A stretch of 64,000 bases of DNA, taken from Nocardioides sp. W7. Lineage in GTDB: Bacteria > Actinomycetota > Actinomycetes > Propionibacteriales > Nocardioidaceae. This document shows, in pieces, positions 34,145-42,811 of this stretch. The translations under genes were made by a program, and so were the position numbers. The stretch covers positions 682,001 to 746,000 of the forward strand of contig NZ_CP095078.1 of assembly GCF_022919075.1 (NCBI RefSeq). The letters run 5' to 3'. Below the pieces are notes generated by a model, which was not told the origin of the DNA, did no database searches, and saw nothing but the letters and a program-made list of their open reading frames with translations. Numbering within the stretch: position 1 is the first letter of the stretch; every line of letters starts with the position of its first letter.

Positions 34145-35590
34145 TCAGCGCGTCGAGGTGTTGGCGTCGCGCCAGGAACGCTCGAACGGCAGCCGCCAGG
34201 CGTGGGGAGCGATCAGCTGGTGGATGGCGTTGGGGCCCCAGCTGCCGGGTGCGTAGCCGCGGACCGGAGGCGGGTCGGCGAGCAGCGGGATCGACTTCTC
34301 CCACAGCGTCTCGATGCCGGCGGCGGTGGTGAACAGCGTGTGGTCGCCACGCATCGCGTCGTGGATGAGCCGCTCGTAGGCCTCCAGCACCGCGGTCGAG
34401 GACTTGGTCTCGTGGGTGGCGAACTGCATGGAGAGCTTCTCCAGCTTCATGCCCGGGCCCGGCTTCTTGCCGTAGAACGACAGCGACATCCGCGACTGGT
34501 CGGCCAGGTCGAAGGTGAGGTGGTCGGGTCCCTGGCGACCGACGTTCGACCCGGCCGGGAACATCGTCAGCGGCGGCTCCTTGAAGGCGATCGAGATGAT
34601 CCGCGCCCCCTCGGCGAGCTTCTTGCCGGTGCGCAGGAAGAACGGCACGCCGGCCCAGCGCCAGTTGTCGATCTCGACCTTCAGGGCGACGAACGTCTCG
34701 GTGTCGGAGTCCTCGGCGACCGCCGACTTGCCCCGGTAGCCGTTGTACTGACCGCGCACGACGTTGTGCGGCTCGATCGGACGCATCGAGCGGAACACCT
34801 TCAGCTTCTCGTCGCTGATCGGGTCGGGCGCCAGCGAGGTCGGCGGCTCCATCGCCATGAACGCGAGCACCTGCATCAGGTGGGTGACGACCATGTCGCG
34901 ATAGGCGCCGGTGCCCTCGTAGAACGCCGTACGGCCCTCCAGGCCGAGGGTCTCCGGTACGTCGATCTGCACGTGGTCGATGAAGTTGCGGTTCCAGATG
35001 GGCTCGAAGAGGCCGTTGGCGAACCGGAAGGCCAGGATGTTCTGCGCCGCCTCCTTGCCCAGGAAGTGGTCGATGCGGAAGACCTGGCTCTCGTCGAAGA
35101 CCTCGTGGACCCGCGCGTTGAGCGCCTTCGCCGACTCCAGGTCGGTGCCGAACGGCTTCTCCATGATGATCCGGGAGCGCTCGACCAGGCCGGCCTCGTC
35201 GAGCTGCCGGAGCACGTCGAGCGCGGCCTTCGGCGGGACGCTGAGGTAGTGCAGTCGACCGATCTCCTCGCCGTGGGCGGCCAGCACCTCCTCCGAGCGG
35301 TGCACCGCCTCGGCGAGGGCGTGCGGGCCGGCGCCCTGCGGCACGTAGCTCAACATCGCGGCGAACGGCGCCCAGCGCTCGTCGGTGACGTCGCCCTTGC
35401 CGAACTCCTCGCAGGCGTCGCGGGCGATCTTCACGAAGGTCTCGGTGTCGATCTCCTCCAGCGAGGTGCCGACGATGCAGGAGTCCTTCAGCAGCTCGGC
35501 TTCGAAGAGACGCAGCAGCCCCGGCAGGAGTTTGCGGCGGGCCAGGTCACCGGTGGCCCCGAAGAGCACGATGACGTGCGGTTGCTCCAT
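34145..35590 (-). CDS. zwf: Glucose-6-phosphate 1-dehydrogenase
   Basis: A 481-residue protein that oxidises glucose-6-phosphate with NAD(P)+ at the entry of the pentose phosphate pathway. The nucleotide fold is VIVLFGATGDLARRKLLP, the substrate site RIDHFLGKEAAQN, and the EKPFG motif is present. Later segments GVPFFLRTGKKL and SWGPNAIHQLI are typical. ATG 35590 fits the family N-terminus; a GTG at 35608, overlapping the pabB stop as GTGA, would add 6 residues and is equally possible. Third gene of a pabA-pabB-zwf unit. Confidence 0.93.
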   Translation of the reverse strand: MEQPHVIVLFGATGDLARRKLLPGLLRLFEAELLKDSCIVGTSLEEIDTETFVKIARDACEEFGKGDVTDERWAPFAAMLSYVPQGAGPHALAEAVHRSEEVLAAHGEEIGRLHYLSVPPKAALDVLRQLDEAGLVERSRIIMEKPFGTDLESAKALNARVHEVFDESQVFRIDHFLGKEAAQNILAFRFANGLFEPIWNRNFIDHVQIDVPETLGLEGRTAFYEGTGAYRDMVVTHLMQVLAFMAMEPPTSLAPDPISDEKLKVFRSMRPIEPHNVVRGQYNGYRGKSAVAEDSDTETFVALKVEIDNWRWAGVPFFLRTGKKLAEGARIISIAFKEPPLTMFPAGSNVGRQGPDHLTFDLADQSRMSLSFYGKKPGPGMKLEKLSMQFATHETKSSTAVLEAYERLIHDAMRGDHTLFTTAAGIETLWEKSIPLLADPPPVRGYAPGSWGPNAIHQLIAPHAWRLPFERSWRDANTSTR

Positions 35591-35604
35591 GTCGTCGAGG
35601 GTAG

Positions 35605-36930
35605 TCACGCCTTGTTTCCCTTGGGTGTCGGTGCGGGCGGGGCGGTCGTCGTCGGCTCCGGGCCGAAGACCTGCAGCAGCCGCTCGGCCTTCCAGCGCGA
35701 CTCGGCGTACTCCTCGTCGACGTCGGAGTGCACGGTGATGCCGCCGCCCGTCCCGAGCCGGTACCGGCCGTCGCCGGTGGTCGTCATGGCCCTGATCACG
35801 ACGCCCAGGTCGGCGCGCCCGTCGGCGGAGACCCAGCCGAACGCGCCGGCGTACGCGCCCCGTGGCGTGTCCTCGACCTCCTGCACGATCTCCATGGTGC
35901 GCTGCTTCGGCGCTCCTGTCATCGACCCGGCGGGGAAGAGCGACCGGACCGCGCCGAGCGTGGTCACGTCGTCGCGCAGCCGGCCCCGCACGGTCGAGAC
36001 CAGCTGGTGCACCGTCGCGTACGACTCCACCGCCATCAGGGTCGGCACCTCGACCGACCCGACCTCGCACACCATCGCCAGGTCGTTGCGGAGCAGGTCG
36101 ACGATCATCAGGTTCTCGCTGCGGAAGCGCGGTTCCTCGGCCAGCTGCCGCCGCTGCTCCTCGTCCTCCGCCGCCGTCGCCCCGCGCAGTGTCGTGCCCT
36201 TGATCGGCTTGGTCTCGATGCGCCGATCCGCATCGATGACGGCGTACCGCTCGGGGCTGGAGCTGAGCAGCCAGGCCCGCGCCCCGGGCAGGTCGTGCTG
36301 GAGGAAGCCGGCGTACGGCGCGGGGTTGAGCTCGCGCAGGCGCAGGTACGCCGTCGCCGGGTCGAGCTCGCTGGCCACCTCCGCGCGGTAGGTCAGGTTC
36401 ACCTCGTAGCTGTTGCCGGCGTGGAGGTGGTCCTGGACGCGGGCGAAGTGGGTGCGGTAGGCGGCGGGAGTTTCTCCGCCCAGGCGGTGAAACTCACGCT
36501 GGTGTCGTGAAGCTTCATGCGCCAGCAGCGAGTTTCTCGACATCACTGGGTGCTCGAAGAGCCGCACCTGGCTCGGCCGCATCCAGACCGCGTCCGGCAC
36601 CGAGTCGGAGGAGTACGCCGGCAGGTCGGCGCGGGCGGCGTACCCGAAGTAGCCGAACCACTGGTCGGTGGGCGATCCGGCGGCGAGCTCGGCCTCGAGG
36701 ACCGCGAACGGGTCGTCGCCGACGACCTCGGCCCGGCCGGAGGCGTGCCGGACCACCTCGCGGGTGGTGGCGGAGTAGGTGAGCGAGACGTCGTCGTCGG
36801 CCAGCCAGCCGAGCAGCGAGCGGCGGCCCGACCACTCGCGGGCGCCGCCGCCGTCGAGCCAGAAGCAGCGCCGGTGCTCGGCGGCGACCGCCGCGAAGGA
36901 CGACGCGGGGTCGGTCACGGGGTCGGTCAC
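35605..36930 (-). CDS. pabB: Aminodeoxychorismate synthase component I
   Basis: A 441-residue chorismate-utilising enzyme that makes 4-amino-4-deoxychorismate for folate with the PabA amidotransferase. Core motifs are NSYEVNLTYR, SSSPERYAVID, ETKPIKGTTLRG, LLRNDLAMVCEVGSV and FPAGSMTGAPKQRTMEI; the KPIKGT motif is that of ADC synthase. GTG 36930 overlaps the pabA stop. Between HPVMS and PAAYRTHF the protein carries about 26 extra residues encoded by the 79-bp repeat at 36466-36544. Confidence 0.88.
   Translation of the reverse strand: MTDPVTDPASSFAAVAAEHRRCFWLDGGGAREWSGRRSLLGWLADDDVSLTYSATTREVVRHASGRAEVVGDDPFAVLEAELAAGSPTDQWFGYFGYAARADLPAYSSDSVPDAVWMRPSQVRLFEHPVMSRNSLLAHEASRHQREFHRLGGETPAAYRTHFARVQDHLHAGNSYEVNLTYRAEVASELDPATAYLRLRELNPAPYAGFLQHDLPGARAWLLSSSPERYAVIDADRRIETKPIKGTTLRGATAAEDEEQRRQLAEEPRFRSENLMIVDLLRNDLAMVCEVGSVEVPTLMAVESYATVHQLVSTVRGRLRDDVTTLGAVRSLFPAGSMTGAPKQRTMEIVQEVEDTPRGAYAGAFGWVSADGRADLGVVIRAMTTTGDGRYRLGTGGGITVHSDVDEEYAESRWKAERLLQVFGPEPTTTAPPAPTPKGNKA
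36466..36544 (+). repeat. 79-bp GTGAGTTTCTCCGCC repeat, copy 2, inside pabB
   Basis: The same 79-bp layout as 26759-26837 and 53952-54030, with GGAGTTTCTCCGCC at the left and TTTCTCGACATC at the right. No stop codon arises in the pabB frame (minus strand). Confidence 0.8.
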
Positions 36931-37499
36931 GGGGCACCCAGGAAGTTCGCGATCAGCCGGGCCCCGTGCTCGGACAGCACCGACTCGGGGTGGAACTGCA
37001 CCCCGACCAGCGGCAGGTCGCGGTGCGCGACGGCCATCGTCAGGCCGGTCTCCTCGTCGGTCGCCGTCACCCGCAGGCACGCCGGGAGCTCCAGGGCGGC
37101 GAGCGAGTGGTAGCGAACCGCGGCGAAGGGAGTGGGTACGCCGGCGAACAGCCCGTCGCCGTCGTGGCTGACCCGCGCCAGCACGCCGTGTCCCGGCGAG
37201 ACCCGGTCGACGCGGCCGCCGTACGCCGTCACCATGCCCTGCATCCCGAGGCAGACGCCCAGGACCGGACGGGTGCCGGCGAGCAGCACCTCCCCGCCCA
37301 CCGCGAAGTCCGCCGGCGAGGCCGGATGGCCGGGGCCGGGCGAGAGGACGACGTGGCTGTGCCGGAGCACGTCGGCGGCGTCCACCTCGTCGTGCTGGAC
37401 CACCCGGGGCAGGACGCCCGTGACGGAGGCGACGAGGTGGACGAGATTCCACGTGTAGGAGTCGTGGTGGTCCACGACGACCACGTCCGGTGCCGCCAC
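36927..37499 (-). CDS. pabA: Aminodeoxychorismate synthase glutamine amidotransferase
   Basis: A 190-residue class I glutamine amidotransferase: HDSYTWNLVHLV at the start, SPGPGHP oxyanion region, nucleophile Cys in LGVCLGMQGM, and the closing VGVQFHPESVLSEHG His-Glu pair. It supplies ammonia to PabB. The GTG at 37499 is preferred because TAGGTT lies 7 bases upstream; a TTG three codons earlier is possible. First gene of pabA-pabB-zwf. Confidence 0.9.
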   Translation of the reverse strand: MAAPDVVVVDHHDSYTWNLVHLVASVTGVLPRVVQHDEVDAADVLRHSHVVLSPGPGHPASPADFAVGGEVLLAGTRPVLGVCLGMQGMVTAYGGRVDRVSPGHGVLARVSHDGDGLFAGVPTPFAAVRYHSLAALELPACLRVTATDEETGLTMAVAHRDLPLVGVQFHPESVLSEHGARLIANFLGAP

Positions 37500-37506
37500 G
37501 CTCAGC

Positions 37507-37512
37507 AACCTA
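37507..37512 (-). promoter_or_regulatory. -10 element TAGGTT for pabA
   Basis: On the minus strand TAGGTT ends 7 bases before the GTG at 37499. Confidence 0.45.
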
Positions 37513-37544
37513 CTGCCCGGGAGCTGGTGGGCGAGAACAGGGAT

Positions 37545-37582
37545 GGACCCGGTGGCACTGGGGGGCAGTCACCACCGGGTCC
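37545..37582 (-). terminator. Hairpin between trpE/phzE-like gene and pabA
   Basis: Perfect 11-bp stem GGACCCGGTGG (37545-37555) with CCACCGGGTCC (37572-37582), about 40 bases after the stop of the anthranilate-synthase-like gene and before the pabA promoter. No T-tract, as is usual in such GC-rich genomes. Confidence 0.6.
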
Positions 37583-37621
37583 GTGTTCCTGACGTTCCCA
37601 GCGTAGGACCAAAGCGTCGTC

Positions 37622-39550
37622 TCAGGAACCCTTGGTCAGCAGCAGGTCGACGACCAGCTCGTGCAGCAGGTCGTAGCCGTTCTCGGTGAGGATCGACTCC
37701 GCGTGGAACTGGATCCCGCGGTAGTGCGGCCCGCGCAGCAGGTGTACGTCGCCGGTGTCGGGGTCGGCCTCGACGCTCACCCCGTCCTCGAGCACCGTGT
37801 CGTCGCCGACCCGGCCCACGAAGGTGTTGTAGAAGCCGACCCGCTCGGTGGCGCCGTCGATCTCGACCGGCGACTGGGTGCCCTGGAAGACGATGTCCTT
37901 GTAGGCCAGCGGGATGCCGACGTGGTGGCACAGCGCCTGGTGGCCGAGGCAGACCGCGAGGAACGGCCGCTCGGCCGCCATCAGCTCCGCGACCGCCGCC
38001 CGCAGCTGCGCCATCTTCGGGTCGGCGCCGTCGCGCGGGTCGCCCGGGCCGGGGCCGACGATCACCAGGTCGAAGCCGTCCAGCACGCCCGCGGCGTACT
38101 CCTCGTGCCGGACCACCTCGCTGGTCATGCCGAGCACGCGGAGCACGTGACGCAGCATGTTCACGAAGTCGTCCTCGCCGTCGAGGATCACCGCACTCTT
38201 CCCGGCGAGGCCGGGGTCGGGGCGGGAGCCGCCCTGGTCGGTCAGCCAGAAGCGCGAGAGCCGTCGGTTGCGCTTGTTGAGCGTGAGCAGGACGTCCTCG
38301 TCGGTCACCAGCTCGGCCAGGTTGGTGCTCGGGACCGGCGCGGGCGGGACCAGCCCGAACGCGCTGAGGATGCCGCCGGCCTTGGCGTGGGTCTCGGCGA
38401 CCTCGTACGCCGGGTCCGAGTCGCGGACCAGGGTCGCGCCCGCGGTGACGGTCAGCCGGCCGTCGAGCCCGACGTCGGCGGTGCGGATCACGATCGGGCT
38501 GTCGAGGACCGGCTCGCCCTCGTCGTCGCGACCCAGGATCGCGAGCGCGGCGCCGTAGTAGCCGCGCCCCGTGGTCTCGTACTGCTTGATCAGCCGGCAC
38601 GCGTTCTCGACCGGCGAGCCGGTGACGGTGGCGGCGTACATCGTGTCGCGCAGCACCTCGCGCGGGTCCCGGTCGGTGCTGCCGGCGAGGAGGTACTCGG
38701 TGTGGATCAGGCGGCTCATCGGCTTCAGGAACGGTCCGAGCACCTGGCCGCCCTGGGTGCAGATGTCGCACATCATCTTCAGCTCCTCGTCGACGACCAT
38801 GAAGAGCTCGTAGATCTCCTTCTCGTCGTGGAGGAAGTCGAGGAGCTTTCCCCGGAGATCGGACTCGGCGGTGTCGGCGTCGGCCGGGATCCGGAAGGTG
38901 CCGCTGATCGGGTTCATCCGGACGTCGCCGCCGTGGATGGAGACGTGCCGCTCGGGGCTCGCACCGATCAGGTAGCGGTCGCCGGTGAAGAAGACGTAGG
39001 TCCAGTACGCACCGCGCTCGCGCTCGAGCAGCCGACGGAAGACGGTCAGCGCCTTCTGGGTGTTCCAGTCGGCGACCGTGGCGCGGTAGTGGCGGCCGAT
39101 GACGAGGTTGGCCCCCTCGCCCTGCCCGATCTCGTCGCGGATGATCGACTCGACGAGCTTGCCGTACTCCTCGTCGTCGGTCTCGAAGCCACCCCGGTCG
39201 GCGAACTCCAGACCGGTGTCGTCGATCGCCTCGAGGACCTCCGCGACCGAGAACTCCAGCTCGGTCTCGACGTCGACGACCACCAGCGGGGTGCCGTCGT
39301 CGTGGGCCTCGAAGCCGCGCTCGGCCACCTGGCGGAACGGTACGGCGAGCAGCCGGTCGGCGATGTGCCCGTCAGCGGGCACGCCGTCCGAGAGGGGTAC
39401 GTCGAGGATCGACTCGACGACGCTGCGCCGCCCGCCGACCAGGCCGACGGTGTCGCGGTCGCCCGCGCGGGTGGAGCGCCGGATGATCGCCCACGCCTCG
39501 TGCCCCTGGAGCGCCTCGATCGCGGCCCGGGCGTCAGGTGTGGCGGTCAT
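37622..39550 (-). CDS. PhzE-type anthranilate/ADIC synthase fusion (component I + glutamine amidotransferase)
   Basis: A 642-residue fusion. Residues about 1-410 are the chorismate-binding part, with NPISGTFRIP, VDEELKMMCDIC, TEYLLAG and ATVTGSPVENACRLI. Residues about 440-642 are a class I amidotransferase with VGPGPGDPRDG, nucleophile in AVCLGHQALC and FHAES. The order and these motifs match the PhzE/anthranilate synthase family protein group rather than classical TrpE, which would read KPIKGT-like or DLARND segments. It makes anthranilate or 2-amino-2-deoxyisochorismate from chorismate and glutamine. No phenazine genes are present. The ATG lies 6 bases after TAGAGT, so it is probably leaderless. 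Confidence 0.83.
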   Translation of the reverse strand: MTATPDARAAIEALQGHEAWAIIRRSTRAGDRDTVGLVGGRRSVVESILDVPLSDGVPADGHIADRLLAVPFRQVAERGFEAHDDGTPLVVVDVETELEFSVAEVLEAIDDTGLEFADRGGFETDDEEYGKLVESIIRDEIGQGEGANLVIGRHYRATVADWNTQKALTVFRRLLERERGAYWTYVFFTGDRYLIGASPERHVSIHGGDVRMNPISGTFRIPADADTAESDLRGKLLDFLHDEKEIYELFMVVDEELKMMCDICTQGGQVLGPFLKPMSRLIHTEYLLAGSTDRDPREVLRDTMYAATVTGSPVENACRLIKQYETTGRGYYGAALAILGRDDEGEPVLDSPIVIRTADVGLDGRLTVTAGATLVRDSDPAYEVAETHAKAGGILSAFGLVPPAPVPSTNLAELVTDEDVLLTLNKRNRRLSRFWLTDQGGSRPDPGLAGKSAVILDGEDDFVNMLRHVLRVLGMTSEVVRHEEYAAGVLDGFDLVIVGPGPGDPRDGADPKMAQLRAAVAELMAAERPFLAVCLGHQALCHHVGIPLAYKDIVFQGTQSPVEIDGATERVGFYNTFVGRVGDDTVLEDGVSVEADPDTGDVHLLRGPHYRGIQFHAESILTENGYDLLHELVVDLLLTKGS

Positions 39551-39556
39551 GGGCGA

Positions 39557-39562
39557 ACTCTA
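39557..39562 (-). promoter_or_regulatory. -10 element TAGAGT for PhzE-like gene
   Basis: On the minus strand TAGAGT ends 6 bases before the ATG at 39550. Confidence 0.5.
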
Positions 39563-39619
39563 GTTGCGCCGTGCTTCGCCGCCGTGCCGCGGTCGGCAGT
39601 CGGACCCGGCGCGGCGGAG

Positions 39620-39660
39620 CGTGGAAAGCCTGACGTGCCTGGTGCGTCAGAGTTTCCACG
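39620..39660 (-). terminator. Hairpin downstream of the helicase gene
   Basis: Arms CGTGGAAA..CTGACG (39620-39635) and CGTCAG..TTTCCACG (39645-39660) pair with a 2-base internal bulge around a 9-base loop. It lies 38 bases after the helicase stop and upstream of the PhzE-like promoter. Confidence 0.6.
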
Positions 39661-39697
39661 ATGCCCGCCGCGGACGTCGGCGACCGGCGAGGCCGCC

Positions 39698-41956
39698 TCA
39701 GGAGATCGTGGTCAGCAGCTGGGTCGCGCGGGTGAGCACGACGTACAGCGTCGCCCGGCCGGTGGCCGACTCGTCCTCGATCTCCTGCGGGCGCACGACG
39801 ACGATGCCGTCGAACTCCAGCCCCTTGGTGTCCAGGCCGGTCAGCACCACGACCCGGTCCTCACCGGACGGGGTGACCGAGGAGTCGATGGCCGCCCGCG
39901 CGCCCGCGGCGGCGTCGGCGAGCTCGGGCCAGGACGCCAACCAGGCGTTGACCTCCGAGCGGCGCGCCGCCGGGACGACGATGGCGACGGTGCCGGAGAC
40001 CTGCTCGGCGACCTCGTTGACCGCCGCCCGGGTGGCCGCCTCGACATCGGCGACACCCTCCAGGATCTGCGGGGGTACGCCGGTGGAGCGGACCGCCGTC
40101 GGGAGGTCGGCGTTCAGGCCGACCCGCTCGGCGTACGCCGCGGCGTACTCGTAGATCTCCGAGGAGTTGCGGTAGTTCGTCGACAGGTGGAAGTCGTGCT
40201 GCACCTTGCGCTCGAGCGCCTCGGCCCGGGCCTCCGCGGCCTCGGCCGGCACCGGCCAGGAGGACTGGGCGGGGTCGCCGACGATGGTCCACGACGCGGT
40301 CCGGCCGCGGCGGCCGACCATCCGCCACTGCATGGGCGTGAGGTCCTGCGCCTCGTCGATGAGGACGTGGGCGTAGCCGTCGTCCTCGATGCTGTGCGTC
40401 GGCGGCGCCCAGGCGCGGCCGGTGGGGGCGTACTCCCGGTCGGAGGCCGTGAACAGCTCGTGCAGGTCGACCGAGCCCTCGACCGCGGTGATCGGGTTGT
40501 CGCGCTCGTCGTCGGTGCGGACCAGCACGTCCCCGAGCGCGTAGCGCAGCTCGTCGATCAGCGGCACGTCCTCGACCGAGAGCGGGCTGCCGGCGGCCCA
40601 GGACTTCAGCAGCAGTCGCTGCTCCTCGGGCGACACGACGCCCTCCCCGACGCGGGCGAGGAACTCCGGCTCGCGCAGCCAGCCGAGCACGGAGGCGGCG
40701 TCCAGCGGCGGCCACCAGGAGGCGGCGAAGTCGAGGAACGCGTCGTTGCCGAGCATGTCCTCGTCGAACAGCTCGCGGCCCCGCTCGCGACCACGGTCGC
40801 CGCGGACCTGGCGCCACAGCTGGTCGAGCAGCGCCTGCGAGACCCGCGGCAGCTGCCGGTTGCGCCGGCCCTGCGACATCAGGCTGCGGCGGACCCGGCC
40901 CAGCACGCCGCGGTCGAGCACGAGCCGGTCGTCGCGGTAGAAGACCCGGAACTCGGACGGGCTGCCGGGCGCCTGCTGGCGCGCCGTACGACGGATCAGC
41001 TCGGCCATCCGCGCCGAGCCCTTCACGTCGGCGACCGCCGGCTCGTCGTGGCGGCTGGCCTTGACGCCGTCGACGACCTCGCCGAGCGAGCGCAGCGCGA
41101 CGGCGGTCTCGCCGAGGCTCGGCAGCACCCGCTCGATGTAGCGCATGAAGACCCCGCTCGGGCCGACGACGAGCACGCCGCCGGTCTCGTAGCGGCGCCG
41201 GTCGTTGTAGAGGAGGTACGCCGCACGGTGCAGCGCGACGACGGTCTTGCCGGTGCCGGGACCGCCGGAGATCGACACGACGCCCTTGCCGGGTGCGCGG
41301 ATCGCCTTGTCCTGCTCGGCCTGGATGGTCGCGACGATCGAGTGCATGGAGCGGTCCCGGGCGCGGGAGAGCTGCGCCATCAGGGCGCCCCCGCCGATGA
41401 TCGGGAGGTCGACGTCGTCCTCCTCGAGCGCCTGGGCGTCGAGCAGCTCGTCCTCGACCCCGACCACGTGCGGGCCGTCGGAGCGCAACACCCGGCGCCG
41501 GATGACCTGCTGCGGCTCGGCCGCGGTCGCCTGGTAGAACACCGCCGCCGCGGGCGCGCGCCAGTCGATCAGCAGCGAGTCACGGTCGGCGTCGCGCAGC
41601 CCGATCCGGCCGACGTACCGCGGTTGCGGGTCGAGCGACGGGCGCATGTCGAGGCGCCCGAAGACCAGGCCCTCGTGGGCGGCGTCGAGCTGGGCGATCC
41701 GCTTCGCGGCCTGGAAGACCATCGCGTCGCGCTCGACCAGGCCACCCTCGTGGCCCAGCTTGCCCCGCTCGTGGCCCTCGCGTGCCAGCTCCTGCGCCGC
41801 CTTCGCGGAGTCCGCCAGCTGGAGGTACACCCGGTCGACGAACGCCTGCTCCTGGGCGATCTCCCGAGTCTCGACTGCCTCGTCCGTCAACGCTGCGATC
41901 CCCTCAGCACCGAAGTGTCCTGCCGTTCGTCGCCGCCCCCGGACGGGGCGCGACAA
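39698..41956 (-). CDS. helD: HelD-like superfamily 1 helicase (RNA polymerase-associated)
   Basis: A 752-residue UvrD/Rep-type ATPase: Walker A in SGGPGTGKTVVALHRAAYLLY near residue 230, Walker B in HVLIDEAQDLTPMQ, the LSTNYRNSSEI motif and C-terminal LTGLDTKGLEFDGIVVV and VVLTRATQ. The N-terminal charged helical arm (EIAQEQAFVDRVYLQLADSAKAAQEL) is the HelD feature that enters RNA polymerase. HelD proteins release stalled polymerase, and some protect against rifampicin. TTG 41956 is chosen because TACAGT ends 7 bases upstream; a TTG at 41890 following GAGGGGAT is the alternative. Confidence 0.87.
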   Translation of the reverse strand: MSRPVRGRRRTAGHFGAEGIAALTDEAVETREIAQEQAFVDRVYLQLADSAKAAQELAREGHERGKLGHEGGLVERDAMVFQAAKRIAQLDAAHEGLVFGRLDMRPSLDPQPRYVGRIGLRDADRDSLLIDWRAPAAAVFYQATAAEPQQVIRRRVLRSDGPHVVGVEDELLDAQALEEDDVDLPIIGGGALMAQLSRARDRSMHSIVATIQAEQDKAIRAPGKGVVSISGGPGTGKTVVALHRAAYLLYNDRRRYETGGVLVVGPSGVFMRYIERVLPSLGETAVALRSLGEVVDGVKASRHDEPAVADVKGSARMAELIRRTARQQAPGSPSEFRVFYRDDRLVLDRGVLGRVRRSLMSQGRRNRQLPRVSQALLDQLWRQVRGDRGRERGRELFDEDMLGNDAFLDFAASWWPPLDAASVLGWLREPEFLARVGEGVVSPEEQRLLLKSWAAGSPLSVEDVPLIDELRYALGDVLVRTDDERDNPITAVEGSVDLHELFTASDREYAPTGRAWAPPTHSIEDDGYAHVLIDEAQDLTPMQWRMVGRRGRTASWTIVGDPAQSSWPVPAEAAEARAEALERKVQHDFHLSTNYRNSSEIYEYAAAYAERVGLNADLPTAVRSTGVPPQILEGVADVEAATRAAVNEVAEQVSGTVAIVVPAARRSEVNAWLASWPELADAAAGARAAIDSSVTPSGEDRVVVLTGLDTKGLEFDGIVVVRPQEIEDESATGRATLYVVLTRATQLLTTIS

Positions 41957-41963
41957 GTGGACA

Positions 41964-41969
41964 ACTGTA
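41964..41969 (-). promoter_or_regulatory. -10 element TACAGT for helicase gene
   Basis: On the minus strand TACAGT ends 7 bases before the TTG at 41956, favouring that start. Confidence 0.45.
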
Positions 41970-42010
41970 TCCGGACCGCGGGTATGCCCACGCCAATTTT
42001 CGCGAGAGCG

Positions 42011-42757
42011 TCATCTCTTCCGGGACAGGAAGGCGAGCATCGCCTCCTGGGCCTCCGGCGAGCCGAACAGCCGGGCGCTGAGCGCGGCCACCTCGGGTCC
42101 GCGGGCGTCGAGGTGCTCGACCAGGTCGCGGGTGAGCAGCGCCTTGGTCTCGCGCAGTCCCTGGGGCGCGCCGGTCGCGAGCGCGGCGACCACCCGCTCC
42201 AGCTCGACGTCGAGCTCCGCGGCGGGCACCGCCGTGGTCACCAGGCCGTACGACGCCGCCTGGGCCCCGGTGAACACCTCACCGGACAGCGCGGTCAGCG
42301 CGGCGGCCCGCGAGGTCATCCGCGGCAGCACGGTCAGCGAGATCGCGGCCGGCGCCAGGCCGAGCTTCACCTCGGTCAGCGCGAAGGTCGCCTCCGACGC
42401 CGCGACCACGACGTCGGCGGCGGCGACGATCCCGATGCCTCCGGCCCGGACCGCTCCGTGCAGCCGCACCACCACCGGCTTCGGCAGGGTCAGCACCAGG
42501 CGCTGCAGCCCGACGATGGCGAGCGCACCCTCCTCCATGCTGCCGCCCGCCGCCTCGGACAGGTCGGCGCCGGAGCAGAAGACCCGGCCCTCGGCCCGGA
42601 CCACGACCACCTTCGCGGCGTCGTCCACGCCCGCCCGCTCGAGCGCGGCGGAGAGCTCCGCGACGAGCTGCCGGGACAGGGCGTTGCGGTTGTGCGGGGA
42701 GTCCAGGGTGATGGTCGCGATGTCGTCGGCGACGGCGTAGTGCACCAGCTCGCTCAT
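42011..42757 (-). CDS. Enoyl-CoA hydratase/isomerase family protein
   Basis: A 248-residue crotonase-fold protein. TITLDSPHNRNALSRQLVAEL, the oxyanion-hole pieces VFCSGADLSEAAG and HGAVRAGGIGIVAAADVVVA, and the C-terminal FLSRKR tail are all present. One expected catalytic glutamate position (GGIGIVAAAD) lacks the usual acid, so hydratase, isomerase or lyase activity cannot be separated. Divergent from the molybdopterin gene; CAGGAT (42765-42770) ends 7 bases before its ATG. Not obviously part of the SigK cluster. Confidence 0.83.
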   Translation of the reverse strand: MSELVHYAVADDIATITLDSPHNRNALSRQLVAELSAALERAGVDDAAKVVVVRAEGRVFCSGADLSEAAGGSMEEGALAIVGLQRLVLTLPKPVVVRLHGAVRAGGIGIVAAADVVVAASEATFALTEVKLGLAPAAISLTVLPRMTSRAAALTALSGEVFTGAQAASYGLVTTAVPAAELDVELERVVAALATGAPQGLRETKALLTRDLVEHLDARGPEVAALSARLFGSPEAQEAMLAFLSRKR

Positions 42758-42764
42758 GCCCCGC

Positions 42765-42770
42765 ATCCTG
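42765..42770 (-). promoter_or_regulatory. -10 element CAGGAT for enoyl-CoA hydratase gene
   Basis: On the minus strand CAGGAT ends 7 bases before the ATG at 42757. Confidence 0.35.
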
Positions 42771-42776
42771 CCGCAC

Positions 42777-42805
42777 CCATCCGAACGCCCCCTCCGCGAC
42801 GAACA
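42777..42805 (+). promoter_or_regulatory. Candidate SigK promoter CCATCC-N17-CGAACA
   Basis: CCATCC (42777-42782) is 17 bases from CGAACA (42800-42805), which ends 6 bases before the ATG at 42812. It resembles the mycobacterial SigK consensus (CCATCC then CCGAAT-like, from memory). A related site precedes the fasciclin gene. Confidence 0.6.
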
Positions 42806-42811
42806 GTCCCT

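Noticed and set aside
37661..42811. A very long open plus-strand frame antisense to the PhzE-like, helicase and hydratase genes
   Set aside because: Its translation is low-complexity and shows no family motif; the minus strand carries recognisable enzymes throughout. It only continues into the real molybdopterin gene from 42812.
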